Source: Heliopora coerulea
Lineage: Eukaryota; Cnidaria; Anthozoa; Scleralcyonacea; Helioporidae
Direction: 5' to 3'
DNA length: 64,000 nt
Assembly (NCBI GenBank): GCA_030142905.1
Contig: JASJOG010000170.1
Coordinates: forward strand, 495,001-559,000
The position numbers and the translations under genes are program-made. Within the stretch, counting starts at the first letter, position 1. Each line of letters starts with the position of its first letter. Under the pieces are notes generated by a model. That model was not told where the DNA came from, did no database searches, and saw only the letters and a program-made list of their open reading frames with translations. Positions 10,804 through 21,642 of this stretch are shown here, piece after piece.

Positions 10804-12554
10804 ACTACTTCCATGCTTTGGATGAATTGGAGAACGCATTTTTTTTCTTTCTCCGGTTTCGCCTTCTGATCGCACTAAGGTGGTGTTTAAATGGAAGCGA
10901 ACCAGCCCTCCTAGTTTGGCTGGTCCTTTTTGCCGAGATCTCACCTCCTTGTGAATTTCCTCGTAAAATTTGTTTTCATTTACATGAGCGGAAAGCCACC
11001 CTTCCTAAGCGAGATCTCACTATTGACTAGGCGAGATCTCGCCTTGGAGGGCTACAATTTTCTCTGTAAACACACTTAGAAAGGCTGACCCTCCTATTAA
11101 GCATGTGTGTTAGATCCATCCCTGCTAGAAGGGCCAGAAAATTCTCATGTAAAAGCGAGGTGAAATTCAGCCCGCTCACTAGGACTTGCCCTACCAAGAA
11201 GGCTGACCCACCTCCATATAAACACCCCCTAAAATGGCTTTTTGACTGCCGAAAATGGAGCTTTTTCAAAACGCTCTCCTGGGTTTGATAAATTTGAGAA
11301 CGCCAGTTATGTGTTTTGGTGTGGACGTAGAAAACGGAGTTTTTTCAAAACGCAGATGTCACAACGGTCATTTGCGCATGCCTCACAGTGTATTTAGAGT
11401 TTCTGAGGCGGTGGAAGAGTGTTAGTGTGGACGGCAAAAAGGATACGAAAACGATATAGTGGACAGAGAACATTTGATGAGTTAAGGGCGAAAACGCTGT
11501 TTTCAAATTTATCCAGTTAATTGTGGACGTGGCCTCAGGCGTTATAGAGGTTTTGAATATGCATGAAGTACCAATGAGTTTCAGGATTCAGCTCTATGTT
11601 CTTCGACGGCCATACTATTGTGTTTGAATGCAGAGAGGTTGGATATAAGGTCAATCAGATTCCAGTAATCGTGGAATATGTTAACGAAATGGTTATTTTC
11701 AGGATTTATTTTCTACCTTATTTCTTTAAATTGTGGGTAGGCGATGGTATTTATTTTGGTTTACCCAATGGTACTTATTTTGGTTTGTCCAAAACATGAA
11801 ACTGAACGCTATTTTCAAAAATTCAGTGGTTAATTTGATTCTTGTAGTGAAGTATTGGCTCAGTAAATTAAGATTGCCGGGTCGCGCTGTCCTGGGACGG
11901 TCATTTCGGCAAACCACGACAACGTACGAACTTTTACCGGAGACTTTGGCAACCTGCTTGTTTATCCGGAAGTGCATAAGGAATTCAATAATTAGTATTT
12001 CTTTACGGTATTTTGAAGAGTTTTTATCGCTAAATGAGGATTTTCTGGTCAATTCTGGACTCCAGGGATGTTTCAGCAGTTCATAAGGTATGTAGAAAAA
12101 GGTTTACTGTACTATAACTGTCAGCAGTTATTTGTAAATTTAAAATATTTGATGTCCTGTACGTAGTTATCTGATTAGTTTGTTTACATAGCGTAATTAG
12201 ACCAATCCGGTTCCAATGCTGTTTGAATAAATAAAAATGGTAATAGCGCTTTAGCAATTGTTGAGAGCGGTTTTTGGTGCTGAAGTTTCATCGATGAAAG
12301 AATAGCCTAGCCAAAAATTTTACTCAATTCCAATGGGGCGTTTTTAGACCGGTTTTAGGATTAGATTTCCAAAGTTGAAGGTTTCCATCTTGTGAAAACA
12401 CCTTGAAGTTACATATTTCAAAACTGGTCATGGTTAGGTCTAATTGTCTGCTTTTGCTTAGAATTTTCCCATTAAAATTTTCTAATATAATATTTACTAA
12501 TCAATTGTAAATCCCTAGGTTGATCTCTTTGAATCACAGGTCAATCTTATCCAA
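10804..12554. other. Dispersed-repeat-like region with GAGATCTC palindromes
   Basis: Between about 10935 and 11045 the sequence GAGATCTC occurs three times, once as GCGAGATCTCGC. Phrases such as GGCTGACC recur nearby. The style is that of an old multi-copy repeat. The open frames at 11596-12086 lie on both strands and show no known domain. Confidence 0.35.
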
Positions 12555-12559
12555 TTATT

Positions 12560-12660
12560 ATTAGTATAATTACACAGGTGATTATCAAAAATCCTGCATG
12601 GTGATTGGCCCAAAATTTCATCGTACTTCTTGATAATTACCTACAGGTGAATATAACAGT
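12560..12660. repeat. Imperfect inverted repeat
   Basis: Arms containing ACAGGTGATTATCAA and TTGATAATTACCTACAGGT face each other around a spacer of about 40 bp. This could be a short foldback element. Confidence 0.45.
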
Positions 12661-12746
12661 GTAAGCATTAATGCAAAGTGGTGACTACCTTTGTAACAAC
12701 TTGTTCGCAGTTTTCTTTCAAATAACCTCCTGTGTAATTATACTTC

Positions 12747-12857
12747 AACAGTTACAGTATTTGTCTCAGGCAAAGTGAATAGTGTTGAATTATATCCTCG
12801 ACTTTGTCTCGGGGATTATTCAACAATATTCACTTTGCCTTTAGTGAATAACTGTTA
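12747..12857. repeat. Foldback hairpin element
   Basis: AGGCAAAGTGAATAGTGTTG at 12769 and its near-perfect reverse complement ending at 12839 form 23-bp arms with one mismatch. Outside them AACAGTTA appears again in inverted order, extending the symmetry to about 110 bp. Confidence 0.65.
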
Positions 12858-12859
12858 AA

Positions 12860-13640
12860 TATTTTGATTGCTGTTTTGATACCAATGAGATTTATGATGG
12901 CTTTCTTTTAAGTTTCTTTTCTAACATTTATGGGCATTTCTGTCCTATTATAACTTTTGAAGGAGTGTTATACACATAAGACATTTGTCAAATTGTGCAA
13001 TTTACAATTGTTACCATTGTAACAGTTTCATTTGAATTTTGATGTGACATCACAGTCATTATGATTAAAGAAGGTCATCTTTTGTTTTCTTTCGTAAAGT
13101 TTTCTGAAAATTAGTATAAGTTTGGATATTTCATTAAAGAATAACATAACAAAATGTCTGATGAGGTTGCTGAGACAGATTTTTAAATTAGGCTGAAAAG
13201 TTAGTAGATTTTGAAAAGTTCTGTTCTATTAAAAACTCTGAAATTTAGTTTCGTTGTTACACTTATTAAGTTTGCTTTGTTTACCAAGTTGTAATGAAAT
13301 TCACTCAAGCAAATGTCCAAAAATTTAACTTTCATACTTGCCCAGAAGGAGCTGTTGTGATAGGATTACAAATACAACATAATAAACATTTAAGGTTTCT
13401 GGAGAAATCATGTGTATCCCTATTTACACCAAACCATGCCACTTTCATCTTCCTGCATTTGATAGTTATAATATTATAAGGCAGTGCTGCCACGTTAATG
13501 TGTATTTAAACAAATGTAGTGGATTGTTTATAACCAAATTTTACATGCAGTCTTTGTTATTTTAAAATGAATATCTATTTTACAATAAATTATTGATTAA
13601 AATTCATAATTTTATAAAAAATGTTGAAGTGAAAGTTAAG
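12860..13640. other. AT-rich, no gene recognised
   Basis: Only a 61-codon open frame (13294-13479) without motifs. No repeat structure was recognised. Confidence 0.5.
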
Positions 13641-14060
13641 CAGTGTTGAATATTTGAAGGCAAAAGTTATAGGGTAATAAAATTGGGCAACAAGAAAGTA
13701 GAGGGAGTCATATATCAAGGAGAAAAAATCTGATAGTGACCTTAATTTAAGCCAAAATTAGAAACTGCCAAAATTTGGAAGGATAACTACTTAAAAGATT
13801 ACAGGGTGTCAAAATTTGCTATGAAATTTAAGAATGTTGCAATGTGGGATGAAAATTAGAGATTATCAAAATTTTGGGGAAGAATTCGAGTGTCAAAATT
13901 TTATTGGGAAAAATGTTGGTTTGTCAAATTGTGTTGAGAAAAATTAGAGGGTGTCTAAATTTGAGGAAATTGGGGTGTGTCAGAATTTGAAGGAAATAAG
14001 AATGTGGGAATAAGGGTCAAAATTTTGTGGAAAATGAGAGTTTGAGAAAAAAATTAGGAG
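13640..14060. repeat. Degenerate tandem repeat, unit roughly 35-45 bp
   Basis: Variants of GTGTCAAAATTTG followed by a GGAAAAA-type stretch recur about nine times with varying spacing. It is an old, decayed minisatellite. Confidence 0.6.
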
Positions 14061-15660
14061 CAGTGTACGTTACTCTGCCCCCTTTTTAAATTGTACTCTA
14101 GGCTGAAGTTCAATTAAACATTACCTGAGTAATAACTATATTTTCAAAATTTAACATTTGAATCAGTGAGTAGATACAACAAATAATGTGGCAATATTTT
14201 AGTTCTTTTGCTGTTTTAGTCTCGTCTTGTAATTAACTCAAATCTTGGATTTTCATTGTGACATTACTTTTCTGTTTAATTTGTTTCATCTTGAAGTTTA
14301 TTCTGGATCGTGGTTTGCTGTGGTTCTTTTTATGCCTTGGAGACTCATGATAATATTTCTTTACACATTTTAGATGGAAGATTTAACTGATTGCAAATTC
14401 AACAACAGAATTGATGGGAGTTCAGACATCAAAATGTAACATATTCAAAGGTATTGTACCACACGTTCATTTTATGTAATTTACGTGGTCAAAACAGAAT
14501 TGATGGATCTTTAAATGGTCAGTATGCAAACAGAAAAATTTCAGTATTTTTGTAAGAAATTTCGTTACATCTTAGTTGCCGTTTCAAGAGGTTTTTCAGC
14601 ATGCGAAATGGCTTATTATTTGACACCCGAATAATTTGGTTTTGTAGAATTCAATTATGCTAAATTGTTGACGTCATTAAAAAACGTTAAGAAACCAAAA
14701 CCTTCAATACTTCGAAAAACAAATAGTTGCTACTGTGCAAACCGATTATATTTATGCATAAATTATGAAAATTAGCTCAAATTTTCAATATATTGTAATT
14801 AAATCAAGTAATATATATTCTGAGAGTGAGTACATTGCACAAATGAGATTAAAATGAAGTTACGCAGGAGCAATAAATTTTTAAGTTGTACCCAAGTGTT
14901 AATGTAAGATTGCCAAGGATTTGTCATAAGTTAATTTGCTTTTTGTTTGGAGAAATAAAACTTATTTGTCATGCTGGTTTCGTTTAACAAAAGAAATACT
15001 AGTACACCTAGTTCCAGTATTTCTACTTTCTAATTTGATAATGACCTTAAAATATTGTCCTTTGCTGCAAGAACTTGAGAATAATCCCAACCAAACGTAA
15101 TAAAAACTCTTAGCGACAACTTAGTGAATGGAAACAAACTTTAAAGGACAAATTTTTTGCGTACTCAGGTGATGGTGTTCAACCCGGCTGTTGCGATGTT
15201 GAATAGAGAACGAGTTGTTTTAAAAGTTCTTCGGTGACATTTACAAGCTAAAATGTAGCCACCATTTTGCGCAAATTCACTTGTTGGTGATTACAGGGAA
15301 GTACGACGTGACTTTTGACCAGTCACCAAGCGGGATTTTTGATAGTCAACTATGAAATTATACTCAACTGTTTTAGTGCCATTAAAACCTGGTTTTCCCG
15401 TATAAACATAGTGATAAAATTAAAATAAATCTAGCTCTACAGGATTGAGCAAAAAATTTTCACAACCTTGATGAAGTATATTATCTATCTTCGTCCCGCA
15501 ATGTACCGGTTGCGTTTTTACTAAAGCTACTTGCCATGGACAAAATCAGATTCGTATGTTTAATTTGGCCTGTGATTTGGAGTCCTTAGTTTCGAGCGCT
15601 ACTCGGTGCAAACTGCACTTTAAACAAGCAGACGACAGGAGCAAATACTATCAGCAGGTG
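14060..15660. other. AT-rich, no gene recognised
   Basis: No open frame of note on either strand and no repeat boundary seen. Confidence 0.5.
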
Positions 15661-15663
15661 GCG

Positions 15664-15994
15664 AAACAAGCATAGCAACTGGTCATGATATGCAAATTTA
15701 AAATTCTCCTGCATGGCAACAGGTTATCCTATGGAAATGTAAAATTATGTACAATATTTAGACACGAAGTAAAACGTATCCTTCAACAGGCATTTCGATA
15801 GGAATTTCTAACCATGCTTAGCATGCCACTAGCTTGAACACTAATTTGTTACAATTTAATATAGCAACCACTGCGTTGGTGGGCGTATATGGTTTATATC
15901 TGAATATCATAGATCATTTCAAATTTGTGTGGCATAACCTGTTGCTATGCTTGAGTAATGTTAAATTTGCATAGCATGATCGGTTGCTATGTTT
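15664..15994. mobile_element. MITE-like element with nested inverted repeats
   Basis: Outer arms 15664-15701 and 15961-15994 are reverse complements (core GCATAGCAAC on one side, GTTGCTATG on the other, then TGCAAATTTAA). An inner pair (15711-15738 and 15921-15952, GCAACAGGTTAT) repeats the theme. It is 331 bp long with no coding capacity. No target duplication was identified. Confidence 0.65.
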
Positions 15995-16021
15995 AGCCAC
16001 TGCTATCAGCAAAAGCATGAA

Positions 16022-16178
16022 GACGTCGAAGATGTTGCACGCCGCAACGAAACGTTAATAATCATGTTAAAACTTTTCGAGTTGCCTCTTTTACTATGGC
16101 GATACATTTAAGAATTCTGAGCTGGGCTCTGATCTTTATATTGCGATTGCCCTTTCCGCCCGGAAAATCAATAGCCAA
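16022..16178 (+). repeat. Dispersed repeat R1, copy 1
   Basis: About 155 bp that recur at 42081-42235 with few differences, in the same orientation. The shared segment starts at a hammerhead-like stem-loop and ends near CGGAAAATCAATAGCC. It is likely the tail of a Penelope-like or related retroelement. Confidence 0.8.
16026..16055 (+). ncRNA. Hammerhead-like motif (degenerate)
   Basis: CGAAGA, one T, a GTTGC/GCAAC stem with a short loop, then GAAACGTT. This is the pattern of a hammerhead core with one extra base before stem II and the first bases changed. It is unlikely to be active. Confidence 0.3.
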
Positions 16179-16179
16179 C

Positions 16180-17245
16180 ATTAAAACATTAAAAATTCGT
16201 GTTCCTGTTCCTTGCGTTGTCGAAAAAGGTTTTTATCACGTTTGCTAGAGATAATGTTGTAAGCTAACTTGTCCAAATTAGCCAGTAGAACTAGTAGGAT
16301 GAACATAACCAATGTTTCTTCGAGTAAACTACACCGGAATGACAAGAACTGTTCACCTCACTGAACACAAAGTGAATTAATTGACCTTGACAAACGTTTA
16401 TTTATCATTAGTAAGAAGATAGTGAGATTAGCGTGGATGACGAAACGTTTTTTGAGATGATCGTCTTCCCAAACCCTTCTGGTTAAAGCAAGATTAACTC
16501 TTTCGCGGAGGGGTAAGACTTCCCTTATTTTACGGTGGCTATCTCCAGACGATTACACTCGTCAGATGGGGAGCTCCAGCCGGGAAAGAAGTTAAGAGTT
16601 GTTTCTATGCACGGTTGTTTACTCGAAGCCTACTATGATGCAGCGATTTCTGTCGAAATATAGGTCTTTATCTTTCAGTTCGTTGGTATTGATTGGGTAC
16701 TTAGGTGTTTCTGAACTAAAATATTTGTTGTTTAAGTTAAATTAGACACGAACTGGCTGGTGATTTTAGCGATTAACCTTGTAATATTGGTAAAGTTCTT
16801 TAGAAACGTGCGAAAAATCCTTGGCAAATTCAGAGGTACTTGGTGATAACGTAATAAAATGGAATATCAATATTTAGTTAACATTTTTTGCGCATGCCTA
16901 AACTCAAATTTAGTCCCACATGCGGTACGTTGTAATTCTCAACATGTATGCCGTATTTGAATAAAATTTTATTGCGCATGCGCGCAACTCAGTTTCACTC
17001 CCACATGTGCAAAGTAACTAACTTCAGTATATATAGTGCTAAATTTAAGTACGTCATTGACCTTTAATGAGCTGATTAACATAATTTATACCTAATTATA
17101 ATAAATTTGCATAAAGTTGCATAAAAGTAATTAGCGTGCACTAGGTAGATGGTTTTGGTAATTATCGTAGATTAGTGACGTTGGCATATTTTGCATAACT
17201 GAATATTCCAAAACCAAATTATTCAAAAAAAAATTAAAAATTCAT
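16180..17245. other. No gene recognised
   Basis: AT-rich sequence with two GCGCATGC-containing segments (near 16890 and 16975) followed by similar CTCCCACATG or AGTCCCACATG phrases, suggesting a decayed short repeat. Confidence 0.4.
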
Positions 17246-17246
17246 A

Positions 17247-17268
17247 ATATATATATATATATATATAT
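17247..17268. repeat. TA microsatellite
   Basis: About eleven TA dinucleotides directly upstream of a possible splice acceptor. Confidence 0.9.
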
Positions 17269-17280
17269 TATCTGTTATAT

Positions 17281-17661
17281 ATGTATAAGTATATTTTGTT
17301 TCTTTGTCGTTTCAGGGTTTGTCGTCTGGTTAGACGGACCTTGCCCAACTCAGTACCCTTGTTGGGATTTAACCCAACAGGGCTCCGCGCCGGACCAGCC
17401 ACAACCTTCCTGAGAGGAGCCCACCGTAAGCGGACTCCTTACAAGAAGGAGCGGCCGGAGCTTGACTTATCCAGGCGATTCGGACTCCCGCACTCAACTT
17501 CAGGCCTCGCCCAAAGAGAAGCAGAAGAGTTATCGCGGAAAGTCAAGATTACGAAGCATAGAAATCCTTGTAAATTTATGAAGCTCTGGCTAGTTAAAAA
17601 ATGTGGGACTGCTGTAAACAATGAAAACGGACGTTCGCGGACGTTCGACTCCCACATGTAA
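17281..17661 (+). CDS. Possible orphan exon, unknown product
   Basis: A 126-codon open frame in a GC-rich island inside very AT-rich DNA. The meaningful part begins after TTTGTCGTTTCAG (about 17303-17315), which is a good splice acceptor. The translated piece is rich in Arg, Pro and Leu (NPTGLRAGPATTFLRGAHR, then KKERPELDLSRRFG). I do not recognise it. The end of the frame runs into AT-rich sequence that looks non-coding. It could equally be a fragment of a repeat with higher GC. Confidence 0.22.
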   Translation: MYKYILFLCRFRVCRLVRRTLPNSVPLLGFNPTGLRAGPATTFLRGAHRKRTPYKKERPELDLSRRFGLPHSTSGLAQREAEELSRKVKITKHRNPCKFMKLWLVKKCGTAVNNENGRSRTFDSHM

Positions 17662-18770
17662 TAAATGTAATTCTTGCTATTTGTATATAGATACCAGGTT
17701 TTGAATAAATTTAAGCAAAAAAAATTTATTATCAAATAAATAGTTCTGCCGATGAAATGGTTCACTTTAAGTCTATGAGTTGAACTAATGTGTCTGGAGA
17801 TTCTAAAATCTGCGAACTATTTCCCTTCTGGGTTGATAAAGGGTGTTCTTTTTTGATTTTGACAAACCTTGGGAAAAACATTGCTTTGCCTTTTTAAACA
17901 TCAGAATCAAGTTATAAAATTGTGGGACGCGTGAGCAATCACGTACGTTCGCCGGCAACGAAATTCTTCCAAAACCTCACATTTCTGAGGAAAACCAACA
18001 AAAAATTGAATGAACCTTAGTACAAATTCAGAGAATTAATGGCAACGCGTGTTTACAAAAATTCAATATACATGAGAAAATTCAACCAATATCTTTAACA
18101 AAACCATAGATTGCTATTGATCATGAATTCACGGGCATTTAAGTATGAGAAATTTGTTCACAAACTGGTAAATTTTTACTAACATCAACTGGAAAAATAT
18201 TCCAAATTTTAAAATATCTAAGGAAATTCAACAATAAAAATACATTACACGCCACTGAATGAAGTCCAACATAAACATATCGGATTAATCTATAAACCTT
18301 CGCTCAGAAACTGCTAAATTTGCACAGAGAAGTTTTATTGCAATTAATCGGGGGAAAAAACATTCCAGAGTCTTACATTTTTTAGTTCAATTCAACGATA
18401 GTATTTTACAAAACTAGTGAATGATAAATGAATTGTGAATGATCAGTGAATTTATGATAAATGCACAGAATTATCCTTGAAGCATCTGCTTACAATCTCA
18501 TTTATGTCTATAAAAAGATTCTGTAAAGGTAAAAAATAAATTAAATTTACAAATTTGAGGTATTCCTTCTTTATAAAACTGAATGAATTTCATCATTTAT
18601 CAACAGGATTAATCTGGAAACATCATCTTACAATTTGGTGAATCTTCACAAAAAAGTCCACCACTATCAACTCGCCCCTAAAAAAATTCCAAAATCTAAC
18701 ATTTTTGAGGAAATTCAACTGAAACATCCTCCAAAACTACTGAATAAAATTAACTAAAAACTTACTGGGT
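17662..18770. other. AT-rich, no gene recognised
   Basis: Phrases such as AACTGGTAAATTT and AAAATTCCAA recur loosely between 17980 and 18760, so an old tandem repeat may underlie it. There is no open frame of note. Confidence 0.4.
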
Positions 18771-18772
18771 TA

Positions 18773-18797
18773 CCGTATTTATTCTAATAAACGCCCC
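18773..18797 (+). repeat. Left terminal inverted repeat of pogo-type element
   Basis: About 25 bp matching the reverse complement of 21332-21356. GGCG-rich copies of the inner word follow up to about 18873. Confidence 0.93.
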
Positions 18798-19035
18798 GGG
18801 CGTTTATTTAAAAAATACTTCGGAAGGGGGGGGGCGATTATTAGAGAGAGGCGTTTGTTAGAGAGAGGCGTTTATTTCAAAAGTTCATAATTATAACCTC
18901 AGAAATACAAAATCTGGACAAAATGCAAACAAATGTTCACGCAATGCAGCAAAATATATTGAGCAAATATTTATTAATATAATAACAATAGCAGTTAGTA
19001 TACTGCAGTAGTAGCAACATGTAACTACTGAATGT

Positions 19036-20482
19036 TTACATAATATCAATGTCATCGTCTTCCGACTCGTCCAGTGTAAAATATTCGTCTACAGCATCTT
19101 CAATGTCCGAATCGGAGATGTCTTTGAAAGGGTCGGGGCGTTCGCTTTCGTCCAGAAGTGATAGCTGAGACTGAAGTGACGTCGATCCTGCTGCACACGG
19201 CTGGCCTTCCTTAAAGCAATGGATATCGCTATCCTGGGATCCATCAACTGGGAGGTTAAGCGCACATGTCTTGAAGGATTTTTTAATGATTTCTGTCGAC
19301 AACGGAGACCACGCTTCAAGAACCCACTGGACAATGGTTCTCCTTGTCGGTGGCTTCATATTTCCACCTGACGTAAATTGATGAATGCCATTGCTCATCC
19401 ACTCATCGTACATTTCGGTAACCTTTGTCTTGAAAGGTTTATTCCAACATACGTCGGGGGCTTGAATGTACTTCGTATATCCACCAGGAATTACGGCTTG
19501 ATCAACATTCATTCGTTTTAAGGCTTCTTTGACAGTGTCCATTATATGACACTCAAACGAATCCCACGCTAATAAACGTCGGTTAAACGAAAAAGCTCCT
19601 ATTACCCGTTGCACCCAAAGTAACGTGAGTTCTTCATTCATCCAGGCGTTCTTTGAACTAGCTACAACACAGCGATTCTTAAACTCTTCAGCAAGAGCTT
19701 TCGTTTCCCGTTTAGCGCCACGAAAGACGATCATCGGCTTAAGTTTTGTCCCATCTGCTTTGGCCGCCAAGCAAACAGACACCATAACCTTTTCGTGGCC
19801 GGTGATTTTCAAAGATATAGATTTAGCACCAACATAGTCAACTGTCGTGTTTGAAACCATGTCGTCCCACACCGATGTCTCGTCCATTGCAATTATGCAA
19901 GATGGTTGATAATTATACGCTTTTGAAAGTCGTCGAACATGTAGAACATACGAAATTAACTTGTCAATAAGCTTGGCAGGGTCTTTCTGAGCAGTTGTGG
20001 TTTTTCTTCTTAACGACAATCCATTTCGGCGCATAAATTTTTGAAGCCATCCATTACTGGCGAGAAAGAGGTCCTTCTCACTTTCGTCACATGTTTCGTC
20101 ATATAAAAATTTGGCTTTCATCATGATTAATTTACGCGAAACTCTTAAACCGCTAGATCGCCGCCCATGGATCCATTCTAACAGTTGCTCTTCCAGTCCT
20201 TCGTCCGTAATCTTTCGTCCGTAATCTTTCGTCCGTAATCTTTCGTCCGCCACCTTCTAATCTTCGCTTTCCTTGTCCCTTTGCTTTCGCACAAGTGTCG
20301 ACAATTTCAGCTTTTTTCTGACGCCACTCCCGAATTCGTTTAACATCAACATTGAATTTCCTAGCGGCGTCATGGTTAGTCGTCGTCTCAGCAAAAGTAA
20401 TGGTTTCCTTTTTAAATGACATCGAGAAACTTCGTTTTAAGTTTCTCTTTTGAGAGGTTGCTGCAGCAGTATCTTCGTTCAT
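19036..20482 (-). pseudogene. Pogo-type (CENP-B/Jerky-like) transposase, frameshifted
   Basis: Transposase of the surrounding element. From 20482 leftward there is a Brinker-type DNA-binding helix-turn-helix (RKFNVDVKRIREWRQKK, about residues 15-55). A CENP-B-type HTH region follows (LEEQLLEWI to GWLQKFMRRNGLSLRRK), then a DDE domain with Asp in AMDETSVWDD, Asp in LLAWDSFECH and Asp in IQAPDVCWNKPFK. I count 35 residues between the last two, so DD35D. The C-terminus is acidic (FTLDESEDDDIDIM). The frame is broken at 20207-20248, where a 14-bp unit (GTAATCTTTCGTCC on the plus strand) is present three times. Removing two copies (28 bp) rejoins both frames as ...GGGRKITDEGLEEQ... The break is therefore a recent slippage event in an otherwise intact gene of about 470 codons. 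All other catalytic features are kept. Confidence 0.9.
20207..20248. repeat. 14-bp unit, three tandem copies
   Basis: GTAATCTTTCGTCC repeated three times without a mismatch, inside the transposase coding region. This is the cause of its frameshift. Confidence 0.95.
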
Positions 20483-20674
20483 GTTATATTTTTTTATCTG
20501 AACAGAACCTGTTGATGTGTGACAGTGTGTGTCTAAAACTCACCTTGGCGAAAAGCCGAAAAATGAATGAACACAAAAGCATGATTGTGCCGAAACTATT
20601 AAATTTCACCTCGTAGCTACCGGTACCCGCCAATCTCCAATTACACTATCAGTTGTGCCGCTTGCGTTGATGCA

Positions 20675-21199
20675 TTGCTCAATTATAACATTCAAGACAA
20701 TGGCACGAACTACTTGCTCTTTTCGTTACGAAATGTGGTTCAGATCAAATTTAAAACAGCAATACGAGGACATCATGTATACAAAGAAACGTGGACCCCA
20801 GTATTAGGTGAAGTCTTAAGTTGTGAGAAAGACGACCGGGCGGAAGCGTCAGAGTATGACTCGAATGCAGTTGGTGTGTATACCAGTGTGAGATCAGCAA
20901 ATGGTGCCGACGCGCGATTGGTAGGACATGTTCCCATACAACTTTCACGATTGATCGCAACATTTCTTAAAGCTTCGCAAGAAAACACCGTTTCAGTAGA
21001 AGTCTGTGGGAAAAGGAAGCGAGAGCTAGGCCTAATAGTTCCGGGTATCTACCTATGTAGGACCAAATCTAAAGCATGTTCGAGAATTCTTCAAGAAGAA
21101 CTGACCCGAATTAGAGACAAATACACTCATTTTGAATTCGAGTACAAACAGTCATTGCTCTACGAAAGTCCTTACATTATTAAAAGTGAATGTAAATGA
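20675..21199 (+). CDS. HIRAN-like domain protein carried by the pogo-type element
   Basis: A 174-residue protein inside the transposon, divergent from the transposase. Residues about 31-120 have the HIRAN layout: GHHVYKETWTPVLGEVL, then an acidic segment, then YDSNAVGVY (the conserved Asp-x-Asn-Ala-Val core), then LVGHVPIQLSRLIATFL. A basic segment (GKRKRELG) and PGIYLC follow. HIRAN domains bind DNA ends or single-stranded DNA in HLTF-type proteins. Here the partner and role are unknown. A part in end recognition, repair or regulation of transposition is inference. The frame is intact, with no frameshift, while the neighbouring transposase is broken. The start at 20675 is the first ATG of the frame. 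The protein has no signal peptide or membrane segment. Confidence 0.72.
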   Translation: MLNYNIQDNGTNYLLFSLRNVVQIKFKTAIRGHHVYKETWTPVLGEVLSCEKDDRAEASEYDSNAVGVYTSVRSANGADARLVGHVPIQLSRLIATFLKASQENTVSVEVCGKRKRELGLIVPGIYLCRTKSKACSRILQEELTRIRDKYTHFEFEYKQSLLYESPYIIKSECK

Positions 21200-21331
21200 A
21201 TTTGTCATTTTATCTTCTCAGGGAGGGGCGTTTATAAGAGAGGGGCGTTTATTGGAGAGGGGCGTTTAATACAAATCTCAGTGGGTTGGGGGGGGGGGGG
21301 CGTTTATTGGAGTGGGGCGTTTATTAGATAG

Positions 21332-21356
21332 AGGGCGTTTATTAGAATAAATACGG
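21332..21356 (-). repeat. Right terminal inverted repeat of pogo-type element
   Basis: GGCGTTTATTAGAATAAATA followed by CGG and then TA. The GGGGCGTTTATT word is repeated through 21224-21332, together with a run of G near 21289-21300. Confidence 0.93.
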
Positions 21357-21642
21357 TAATCTAAAAGCACTGCATGTCAAACTGATAAATTTTCACAAAA
21401 AGTTCATCACAGATAACTCGAAGTTAACGAATGAATTTTTCCCTTGAAAATGTATTACAAATGACTTTGTAATTGCTCAATATAATTACGCGAAAGTTTC
21501 TTATATTAATCTGAATTCTCTCGTCTATAAACCGCACTTCTGTTAACGGGACGTTTTCCACGTAAAACGTGAGAAAACGTAATTTTATTGGAAAACCACC
21601 CAAATCACTGCGAAACTAGCTTCAATGCAATTAACTTTAATA

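Larger units (their letters stand above)
18773..21356. mobile_element. Pogo-type DNA transposon with two divergent genes
   Basis: The 2,584-bp element has ends beginning CCGTATTTATTCTAATAAAC in inverted orientation and is flanked by TA on both sides (18771-18772, 21357-21358). Inside each end are several direct copies of a GGGCGTTTATT word (three on the left including the TIR, six on the right), like transposase binding sites. It carries a transposase on the minus strand (20482 to 19036) and a HIRAN-like protein on the plus strand (20675 to 21199), with about 190 bp between their starts. Confidence 0.93.
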
